Assembly: GCF_947495565.1 (NCBI RefSeq)
Contig: NZ_CANLZM010000013.1
Span: 110,075 to 174,074, forward strand
Length of the DNA stretch: 64,000 nucleotides
From: an uncultured Pontibacter sp.
GTDB taxonomy: Bacteria; Bacteroidota; Bacteroidia; Cytophagales; Hymenobacteraceae
Reading direction: 5' to 3'
Positions 16,219 through 23,193 of the stretch are shown here, piece after piece. Position 1 is the stretch's first letter; the number at the start of each line of letters is the position of its first letter. A program made the translations under genes and the position numbers. Below the pieces are notes generated by a model. That model did not search any database. It was not told the DNA's origin and was given only the letters and a program-made list of their open reading frames with translations.

Positions 16219-18162
16219 TTATGCCATCAGCTCCTGCAGCTCCCAGGCACTGCGGTAGGCATTTATACTCTCTACGTAGTTTAAGAAAGAAGCGTAGAAA
16301 GGGTGCTGACTTAAGGTGGCGCTATCCCCCACAATTACCATTTTTTTCTTGGCCCGCGTCATGGCTACGTTCATACGGCGCATGTCTGCTAGAAAGCCTA
16401 TTTCGCCCTGCTCATTGCTGCGTGTCATGCTGATGTAGATGATATCGCGCTCCTGCCCCTGAAAGCTGTCTACAGTGCCAACGGATAAATGCCGCAGCTG
16501 CCTCAGTTCGTGTAGCTGTGGCATATGCTCAATACGGTCTTCCAGATAATTAATTTGAGCGCGGTAAGGGGCGATTACGCCAATGCGCAGGTGCTCCACC
16601 TCCTCATCGGCATGGCTGTAATCCTTTAGCAAGTGTGCCAGGTGGTTGAGCAGCAGGTTCGCCTCATCAGGGTTTGCGGAGCTGCTGCTCTCAGGCGTAT
16701 CCACTTCATTGTAGCCGCAGCCGGCCGTATCTATAAACTCTACCGCTAAACCTGCCGCAAAGTGAGGGTTATACTCATGCAGGTCGCTGCTGTGCACGCT
16801 TTCATGAGCCATAAGCTCGCCCTTGTAAAACTGTTGGTTCGAGAACTCCATGATGTGGTGGTGCATACGGTACTGCGTTTTCAGCATCACCGATACTTCA
16901 GGCTGACGTTCAATGCACTTCTCAAACAGGGTTTTGCCTAAGCCTTTCTGCTCAGCCTCATAGGATTTAACAGTAGGGGGAAGCTGGCAATGGTCGCCGG
17001 CCAGCACCACGCGTTTGGCCCTGGAAATTGGAATCCAGCAGGCTGGCTCCAGCGCCTGGGCTGCTTCGTCAATAAACACTGTATCATACTCCAAATGGCG
17101 GATGGCTTTGTTGGCAGCGCCTACCAGCGTGCACGTAATCACCTGCACGTTGTTCAGAAGATCTTCGGTAATATATTCTTCCACACGGTCGGCCTCATCC
17201 AGCAGACGTTTGCTCTCCAACTTATACAGCTGCCGCTGCGCCCGCTCCTCATGCCCGAATTTGCGCTTAAACTGGAAAGCCATGCGCTTATACTCTTCAG
17301 CCGTTTTACGGAGTTCTTTCAGGTTTTTATAAGAGCGGTGCGCCATTACCTGCGCATCTAAAGTATGCTCCAGCAGCACATCAGAAACACGGGATGGATT
17401 GCCGATACGGATAACGTTAACGCCCTCATTAGCCAGTTTCTCTGTTAGTAAGTCTACGGCTGTGTTGGAAGGCGCTGTTACGAGCAGGCGCTTCTGGGTG
17501 TGCAGCGTAGTAAGTATGGCTTGCACCAGCGTGGTGGTTTTGCCTGTTCCCGGCGGGCCGTGGATAATGGCCACATCCTTTGCCTGCACAATTTTACGGA
17601 CCGCCTCATTCTGCGATTGGTTCAGCGATGGAATAGCATCCATGGAAGCCTCTGCAAAGTGGGCGGGCATATCGCCGAGCAGGATATCACGCAGTTCCGC
17701 CAGCCGGGTTTTATAAGCTTCAATCACCTTTTTCATGGCTATCTCCATCTCGCGGTAGCTCATTTCATCAAAGGTGAGGTCTATGCCGAGGCGGCCATCG
17801 TCTATCCAGTCGGGGAGGTCTTCCTTGTTGGTTGCCAGCTGCACTTTGTTGCGCTTCAGGCCTACCACCACACCATTTAAGCTTTGGCGCTCGCCGCTGT
17901 TGCTGAACAAGGCCGCCGTTTTACCAACCTGAAACAGGTGCAGCTGGTCGCGGTCTTTGGTACGCTCCAATTCTATCACCACCTTATTCCCGAAACCGAT
18001 TTCTTCTTTGGATATGGTAACAGGATACCAGCAGAACCCCATTGCTTTACGCTCTGCAATCGTGCTCTTCAGGCTTTTTATCTTGTATTGCTGGCGGTCT
18101 TCTTCCTGCTCTATTTTCAGCAGCTCCTGTACCCGCTTCAGTTCAAATAGTATTTCGCTCAT
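16219..18162 (-). CDS. SF1 helicase of the SMUBP2/UPF1-like type
   Basis: A 647-residue superfamily 1 helicase. Motif I is GPPGTGKTTTLV (near residue 205), followed by motif Ia (LLVTAPSNTAVDLL), motif II DEAAQALEPACW, motif III LAGDHCQLPPT, motif IV-V (GTVDSFQGQERDIIYISMTRS) and motif VI (RMNVAMTRAKKKMVIVGD). The N-terminal 130 residues form the beta-barrel region of this group. Such helicases unwind DNA or RNA 5' to 3'; the bacterial role is unclear. The start is the ATG at 18162 (MSEILFELKRVQ); the upstream codon at 18171 is TTG inside a T-run. That T-run belongs to a hairpin abutting the start codon, so the gene may be controlled by readthrough. Confidence 0.92.
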   Translation of the reverse strand: MSEILFELKRVQELLKIEQEEDRQQYKIKSLKSTIAERKAMGFCWYPVTISKEEIGFGNKVVIELERTKDRDQLHLFQVGKTAALFSNSGERQSLNGVVVGLKRNKVQLATNKEDLPDWIDDGRLGIDLTFDEMSYREMEIAMKKVIEAYKTRLAELRDILLGDMPAHFAEASMDAIPSLNQSQNEAVRKIVQAKDVAIIHGPPGTGKTTTLVQAILTTLHTQKRLLVTAPSNTAVDLLTEKLANEGVNVIRIGNPSRVSDVLLEHTLDAQVMAHRSYKNLKELRKTAEEYKRMAFQFKRKFGHEERAQRQLYKLESKRLLDEADRVEEYITEDLLNNVQVITCTLVGAANKAIRHLEYDTVFIDEAAQALEPACWIPISRAKRVVLAGDHCQLPPTVKSYEAEQKGLGKTLFEKCIERQPEVSVMLKTQYRMHHHIMEFSNQQFYKGELMAHESVHSSDLHEYNPHFAAGLAVEFIDTAGCGYNEVDTPESSSSANPDEANLLLNHLAHLLKDYSHADEEVEHLRIGVIAPYRAQINYLEDRIEHMPQLHELRQLRHLSVGTVDSFQGQERDIIYISMTRSNEQGEIGFLADMRRMNVAMTRAKKKMVIVGDSATLSQHPFYASFLNYVESINAYRSAWELQELMA

Positions 18163-18169
18163 GTATATC

Positions 18170-18202
18170 AAAAAAGAAAGGCTGGTCGTTTTGCCCCAGC
18201 CT
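18170..18202 (-). terminator. Terminator-like hairpin abutting the helicase start codon
   Basis: On the minus strand a 7-bp stem (AGGCTGG with CCAGCCT) is followed by TTCTTTTTT and then, after 7 bases, the helicase ATG. It could end the exporter/coiled-coil unit (stop 107 bases upstream) or act as an attenuator in the helicase leader. Confidence 0.6.
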
Positions 18203-18308
18203 CCATCCTTTAGTTTTATTCCTCAAGTATAAAAGTTATACCTGCTAAGTGCAAGGCATAACAAAATGTATCCCTTTTTAAATTCATTGCCCCGGCGCAA
18301 AGTATAGT

Positions 18309-18896
18309 TTACGCTTTCTTTTTCTTGCGGGGTTTAGCGTTGGCCTTGTTCAGGCGAATCTGCAGAAAAACGGCGTAAAGCAAAAGTATAAAAGCGCCTA
18401 CGGCCAGCACACTTATCACTTTATCTTTGCCATACTTTACGTCATAGCTTGCCTTTACCTGCGTTTGCAGTTCGGCCATTTCTCGGTCTTTTTTGCGCAG
18501 CGTGCTCTCCAGTGTTTTCACTTCGCTTTTCAGGCTGCTTACCTGCTTCTCGAAGTTGCGCTGATCCTCGATGGTGAGTTTGCCCTCTCTGGAGGTTTGC
18601 ACTTTGTTTTGCGCAATCTGCCTGATGCTGTTTTCCTTTACCGCCCCAACAAGCTCAGTATCTTTATTAATGATTTTCTTGAGCGTCTCGATAATATTGA
18701 TGAGGTCTTTTTTAGACTGGGTGCCCCAGAAACTGCTGTTCTGCTGCTTGTAATATTGGTATTCCAGTATCAGCTGCTCCCGCTCACTCAGCAGCCGCGA
18801 CAGTTTATCCTCTTGCTGCACCTGCTCTTCGGTCTGGGCCTGCGCCCCTACAAAAAAAAGGCAAAGCATTGCTAGCGCAAATATTCTCTTCATCAT
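18309..18896 (-). CDS. Secreted or membrane-anchored coiled-coil protein
   Basis: A 195-residue protein of no family I can name. It has a signal peptide (MMKRIFALAMLCLFFVGAQAQ), a long charged helical region with clear coiled-coil heptads (about residues 25-150, for example LKSEVKTLESTLRKKDREMAELQTQV), one transmembrane helix (VISVLAVGAFILLLYAVFLQI, about 162-182) and a very basic tail (KANAKPRKKKKA). The layout suggests a periplasmic coiled coil anchored in the inner membrane with the tail in the cytoplasm. The start is chosen at the signal peptide; 15 further residues are open upstream but look non-coding. The gene lies 66 bases after the RND exporter on the same strand and could assist it. 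Confidence 0.7.
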   Translation of the reverse strand: MMKRIFALAMLCLFFVGAQAQTEEQVQQEDKLSRLLSEREQLILEYQYYKQQNSSFWGTQSKKDLINIIETLKKIINKDTELVGAVKENSIRQIAQNKVQTSREGKLTIEDQRNFEKQVSSLKSEVKTLESTLRKKDREMAELQTQVKASYDVKYGKDKVISVLAVGAFILLLYAVFLQIRLNKANAKPRKKKKA

Positions 18897-18962
18897 CTCT
18901 CTTCTATACTTATCCTTTAATTTACACGCAAATATGGTCATCCTTATTGGATTAGGCCTAAT

Positions 18963-21221
18963 TTATTTTTTAGGATGCTTGTAGAAAAAAAGCAGGAGCA
19001 CCGGCAGAAGCAGCAGGTCCGCCACCACGGCAAAGACCAGTGTGAGGCTCACGAACAGGCCCACATAATAGGTCGCATCAAAGGTAGAGAGAACCAGCGT
19101 AAGAAAGCCCGCAACCAGTATGCAGGATGTGATAATGATGGCTTTGCCAGCAGAGATAAACGTGCTCTTTAGCGCATAAGGCAGTGATTTGCCGGCCATC
19201 AGCTCCAGCTTCAGCTTGCTCAGAAAGTGTATGGTGTCGTCCACGGCTATTCCGAAAGCGATGGTGAAGATGATGGAAATTGAGACGGTAAGCTTGACGC
19301 CCATAAAACCCATTATGCCGCCAATCATCAGTAAAGGTATAATATTGGGTATCAAGGAAATGATGATCATCCTGAAGGAGCGGAAAATTAAACCGACAAT
19401 AACCGCTACCACTCCAAAAGCGATCAGGAGCCCTTGCATCATGTTAGAAGTCACGTACTCGTTGTTCTTGTCCATCAGGAGAGCACTGCCTGTGAGGCGC
19501 GTCTGTAGCAGGTCGGGGTTAATGTTTTGGCTGATAAAGGTGCGCAAGGAATCGTTGAGCACACTGGCGCGGGCGCTGCCAATGTCTTTCATCTTGCCGC
19601 TTAGCCGGCCTTCGGTAGCGTCTGGAGTTACCACACTTCGCAGCTCCTCGCGGTTGCGGAAAGCCTGCAGCCGTCGTTTTATACTTTGAAGTCCGCTTTT
19701 AGAATCCGGCAAAGTATAATATTCCTGCAGCCCGCCATTCTGCGCCCTGTTCAGGGTTTTAACTATAGTGGCAGGAGAGGTGATGAAGTTGAGGCCGTAC
19801 GTGTTGTACAGGTAATCCTCCAGCTCCTGCACCTCCTGCAGCACCTCCGCATCAAACATAGAGCGATTGGCTCCGGCAACCAAATGCAGCTCAAACGGGC
19901 GCACACCAGAAAACTTCTGCTCAAAATAATTGAAGTCCTGAATAATAGGGTCTTCATCGCCTAGATCTTCCAGCAGCGTGGTGTCCACTTTTATCTGGCT
20001 GATGCCCACCAGGCTCAGAAGTATAATGAAGGTGCTGGAGGCAAGTATGGCTTTGGGGTGAAGCAGCACAAAACGCAGCAGGTTGCGCATCATAACCGGC
20101 CACGAGAAGCTTACAGTTCTGGCTCTTGCCTTGTTTGGTTCTTTGATGAGCAGCAGGATAGCCGGCAAAACAGTAAATGCAAGTATAAAAGCCAAACCAA
20201 TTGACACAGCCGTGTAAAGACCGAAGTTACGTATGGGTACGATGGCAGTAGTAAGCAAGGTCAGGAAACCGATGGACGTGGTAAGCGAGGTTAAAAAAGT
20301 GGCCATGCCGACTTCCTTGACAGTTATCTTAAGCGCCGGGATTTTCTCTTTTCCGCTCCCGATTTCAGTAATGTACCTGGAGAGGATATGGATTACGTCA
20401 GACATGCCAACCACAAACATGATGGTGGGCAGCAGCACGGTCATCAGGTCTATCGGTTTGTTGAATAAGCCCATCACGCCCATCGCCCACAGCACCGACA
20501 GCAGCACCACCACCAGCGGCACCAGCACGCCCCAGGCCGTGCGGAAAGCAATCCACAGAAAGAAAATTACCAATAGGATGGAGGCTGACATAAAAATGGC
20601 CAGTTCTACCTGCATCTTCTCCACAAATACAGATTGCGCCAGCGCCTTTCCGGCTATGTGCTCCTCCTGCAGCTGCAGCTCCTCCAGCTTCAGGTTCAGG
20701 GCAGACATCAAGGTATCGCTGGCCTCTTTGCTTAGGTTATCCGTTGTCTGCACAAACAAAGACACAGCCGTGGCGTCTTCTGAAAACAAGGTTCCGATCA
20801 GCTCTTTAGAAGTATAAATATTGATGGAGTCCTGCTCGTATCGTTCGGGTTCTGAGGCATGCAGGTATGGAATCTCAAAGTATCCGAACTGCTCTATCAC
20901 CGGGCTTTTAACCGTGGTTGGCGAGAGTACCCCTTCTACATGGGGTTGCCGCTGCAGAAAACTGGTCAGGCTGTCAACTTTGGTGAGAAACTGCTTGTCA
21001 AATAAGCTTTTTCCCTGGTTGTCTAGGCCAATGAGGAGGTAGTCGTTGTCGTTGCCAAACTTATCGCGGTAACTAAAGTAATAGGTGAGGTCAGGATCGC
21101 CTTTCGGGAAAAAATTATCGAAATTGTAATCAAACCGCAGTCGGGAGGCAAAGTATATACTCAGGGCCGTAAGCACCGTAACGGTAAGCAGCACCAGGTA
21201 ACTTAATTTTCTGTAGCTCAA
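18963..21221 (-). CDS. RND superfamily exporter, MMPL/Patched-like
   Basis: A 752-residue inner-membrane protein with twelve predicted transmembrane helices in two repeats, each with a large periplasmic loop after the first helix (about 32-205 and 405-595). SSD-like blocks are visible as LMTVLLPTIMFVVGMSDVIHILSRY and LTVSISIIFTIAFGIAVDDTIHFLSKL, the latter with the GxxxDD-type proton-relay residues. It belongs to the predicted exporter (lipid or hopanoid type) branch rather than to the AcrB drug pumps, and no periplasmic adaptor is nearby. The start is non-ATG: TTG at 21221, or GTG at 21194, which still keeps the first helix. An exact -7 box overlaps the TTG and favours the GTG. Probably co-transcribed with the coiled-coil gene. 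Confidence 0.88.
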   Translation of the reverse strand: MSYRKLSYLVLLTVTVLTALSIYFASRLRFDYNFDNFFPKGDPDLTYYFSYRDKFGNDNDYLLIGLDNQGKSLFDKQFLTKVDSLTSFLQRQPHVEGVLSPTTVKSPVIEQFGYFEIPYLHASEPERYEQDSINIYTSKELIGTLFSEDATAVSLFVQTTDNLSKEASDTLMSALNLKLEELQLQEEHIAGKALAQSVFVEKMQVELAIFMSASILLVIFFLWIAFRTAWGVLVPLVVVLLSVLWAMGVMGLFNKPIDLMTVLLPTIMFVVGMSDVIHILSRYITEIGSGKEKIPALKITVKEVGMATFLTSLTTSIGFLTLLTTAIVPIRNFGLYTAVSIGLAFILAFTVLPAILLLIKEPNKARARTVSFSWPVMMRNLLRFVLLHPKAILASSTFIILLSLVGISQIKVDTTLLEDLGDEDPIIQDFNYFEQKFSGVRPFELHLVAGANRSMFDAEVLQEVQELEDYLYNTYGLNFITSPATIVKTLNRAQNGGLQEYYTLPDSKSGLQSIKRRLQAFRNREELRSVVTPDATEGRLSGKMKDIGSARASVLNDSLRTFISQNINPDLLQTRLTGSALLMDKNNEYVTSNMMQGLLIAFGVVAVIVGLIFRSFRMIIISLIPNIIPLLMIGGIMGFMGVKLTVSISIIFTIAFGIAVDDTIHFLSKLKLELMAGKSLPYALKSTFISAGKAIIITSCILVAGFLTLVLSTFDATYYVGLFVSLTLVFAVVADLLLLPVLLLFFYKHPKK

Positions 21222-21226
21222 AGGTA
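21219..21226 (-). promoter_or_regulatory. Exact -7 box overlapping the first possible start of the RND exporter
   Basis: TACCTTTG on the minus strand. Its last three bases are the TTG that opens the longest reading frame; if used as a promoter, transcription would begin near 21215 and translation at the GTG at 21194. Confidence 0.35.
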
Positions 21227-21361
21227 TTTAGATAGGGTTTAGAGGCACTATGAACGCAAAAATAACTCCTATCATTTGCTTTTGTTTGGATGAGGCATAA
21301 AAACTTCTGCTCCGCAATGGCACAAATTTAGATGAGCGACAACCGCTTAGCGGCCTGGGCT

Positions 21362-21375
21362 AAGTATAAGTATAA
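21362..21375 (+). repeat. Tandem AAGTATAAGTATAA before thyA
   Basis: Two overlapping copies of the dispersed heptamer head to tail, 65 bases upstream of the thyA ATG. Confidence 0.85.
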
Positions 21376-21439
21376 CACAAATGGCTCCTTCCACAAAAAA
21401 CCTATAACTTTATAGCCGCACAAAAAGAGCATCCATACC

Positions 21440-22234
21440 ATGAAGCAATATTTAGACTTAATGCAGCATATACTGCAAAACGGGGTAAAGAAAGAGGACA
21501 GAACCGGTACAGGTACCCTGAGTGTTTTTGGCTACCAGATGCGTTTTGATTTGCAGCAGGGTTTTCCGTTGGTAACCACTAAAAAAGTGCACCTGCGCTC
21601 TATTATACATGAGTTGCTTTGGTTTCTGCGGGGTGATACAAACATAAAGTACCTGAAGGAAAACGGCGTGAGCATTTGGGATGAGTGGGCAGACGAAAAC
21701 GGTGACTTAGGCCCGGTTTACGGCTCACAATGGCGTAACTGGCCTACTCCGGATGGCCGCCACATAGACCAGATTTCTCAGGTGGTGAACCAGCTAAAGA
21801 ACAACCCTGATTCGCGCCGCATTATAGTGAGCGCCTGGAACGTAGCCGAAATCGAAAACATGAAGCTGCCGCCTTGCCATGCGTTTTTTCAGTTTTATGT
21901 AGCAGACGGTAAACTAAGCTGCCAATTGTACCAGCGTTCCGCAGACGTGTTTTTAGGTGTGCCTTTCAACATTGCTTCTTACGCGCTGCTGGTTCTGATG
22001 ATGGCGCAGGTAACAGGCCTGGAGCCGGGTGAGTTTATCTGGACTGGCGGCGATACGCACCTGTACCTTAACCACCTGGAGCAGGCGCAGCTACAGCTAA
22101 CCCGCGAGCCGCGCGAGCTGCCGCAAATGAAACTCAACCCAGAGGTGCAGAACATCTTCGATTTTAAGTTTGAAGATTTTGAGCTGGTAAATTACAATCC
22201 TCATCCGGGTATTAAAGCGCCTGTTGCAGTTTAG
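21440..22234 (+). CDS. thyA: Thymidylate synthase
   Basis: A 264-residue ThyA, converting dUMP to dTMP with methylenetetrahydrofolate. The length equals that of E. coli ThyA, and the key parts are present: [18 protein letters not shown], the nucleophile in [12 protein letters not shown] (Cys146), the phosphate-binding Arg pair ([13 protein letters not shown]), [20 protein letters not shown], and the dUMP contact GDTHLYLNH. No folA follows, unlike in many genomes. The upstream gap contains the tandem AAGTATAAGTATAA at 21362-21375 and a TAACTTTA box about 30 bases from the ATG. No AAGTATA motif falls within the gene itself. Confidence 0.98.
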   Translation: MKQYLDLMQHILQNGVKKEDRTGTGTLSVFGYQMRFDLQQGFPLVTTKKVHLRSIIHELLWFLRGDTNIKYLKENGVSIWDEWADENGDLGPVYGSQWRNWPTPDGRHIDQISQVVNQLKNNPDSRRIIVSAWNVAEIENMKLPPCHAFFQFYVADGKLSCQLYQRSADVFLGVPFNIASYALLVLMMAQVTGLEPGEFIWTGGDTHLYLNHLEQAQLQLTREPRELPQMKLNPEVQNIFDFKFEDFELVNYNPHPGIKAPVAV

Positions 22235-22302
22235 GTTTTAGCCGAAAAAGGATAGATTTCGTATGAATTCGATTATCATCCTTTCAATTTAACCTATAGT
22301 TT

Positions 22303-23067
22303 ATGATCATCAGATCCATTCTTGCTTTTGTCTTTAGCCTTGCTTTTTTGGGGGCGCAGGCACAGCAGCTACCCGAACCGGATACGCTTAAAACGAGTGG
22401 CGGCCCATTTATAATTCAACCGGTTAGCCATGGCACGCTGGTGCTAAAGTATAAAGCCAAGCATATTTACGTGGACCCAACTGGCGGAGCAGAAGCATTT
22501 GCCAGCATTCCTAAGCCTGATCTTATACTTATTACCGACATTCATGGCGACCACCTGGACACGGCCACTCTGGCAGCTCTTGATACCAAAGGCATTAAAA
22601 TGGTGGTTCCCCGTGCTGTGGCCGAGCGACTGCCCGAGCAGTTTAAGCAGCAACTTGTGGTGCTGGATAACGACGGCCAAAGTATGCAGCAAGGTATAAC
22701 CTTAAAGGCTATGCCCATGTACAACCTGCCCGACACGGCCGATGCGCGCCACCCGAAGGGTAGAGGCAACGGCTACCTGCTCGAGATGGGAGGCAAGCGC
22801 GTGTACATTTCCGGCGATACGGAAGGCATACCAGAAATGCGCAGCCTCAAAAACATTGACGTGGCTTTTATAAGTATGAACCTGCCTTATACCATGGACG
22901 TGGACCAGGCAGCCGATGCGGTGCTGGAGTTTAAGCCTAAAGTTATTTACCCGTATCATTACCGCGGCCAAAATGGCCTGAGCGATGTTGAGAAGTTCAA
23001 ACAGCTGGTGAGCAGCAAAAACAAAGACATTGAAGTGCGCCTTAAAGATTGGTATCCGGCACAGTAA
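22303..23067 (+). CDS. Secreted metallo-beta-lactamase-fold hydrolase (UlaG-like)
   Basis: A 254-residue protein with a signal peptide (MIIRSILAFVFSLAFLGAQAQ). The rest is an MBL fold of the UlaG/YtnP type: ISHG-like PVSHGTLVLKY, DPTGG, the metal motif as ITDIHGDHLD (H-x-D-H form, here HGDHLD), then NGYLLEMGGKRVYISGDTEGIPEM and the final His in VIYPYHYRGQNG. It probably hydrolyses a phosphodiester or lactone in the periplasm; the substrate is unknown. It follows thyA after 68 bases on the same strand and ends in a strong terminator. Confidence 0.9.
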   Translation: MIIRSILAFVFSLAFLGAQAQQLPEPDTLKTSGGPFIIQPVSHGTLVLKYKAKHIYVDPTGGAEAFASIPKPDLILITDIHGDHLDTATLAALDTKGIKMVVPRAVAERLPEQFKQQLVVLDNDGQSMQQGITLKAMPMYNLPDTADARHPKGRGNGYLLEMGGKRVYISGDTEGIPEMRSLKNIDVAFISMNLPYTMDVDQAADAVLEFKPKVIYPYHYRGQNGLSDVEKFKQLVSSKNKDIEVRLKDWYPAQ

Positions 23068-23085
23068 CAACAAGCATTTTCAAAA

Positions 23086-23123
23086 TCAAAAAAGCACAGG
23101 CCGTAGAGTCTGTGCTTTTTTGA
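23086..23123 (+). terminator. Terminator after the MBL-fold gene
   Basis: A 14-bp perfect stem (23086-23099 with 23110-23123, core AAGCACAG) with a 10-base loop and T6, 18 bases past the stop. Confidence 0.88.
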
Positions 23124-23154
23124 TTTAGGGGCTAGTGAGTTTCGCTAAACCTGT

Positions 23155-23162
23155 TAATTTTG
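23155..23162 (+). promoter_or_regulatory. Exact -7 box before the SusC-like receptor
   Basis: TAATTTTG fits TAnnTTTG. Transcription would begin near 23166, giving a leader of about 28 bases to the TTG start at 23194. Confidence 0.5.
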
Positions 23163-23193
23163 AGCCAGATTTATAACTTATTGGCAGCTCACT

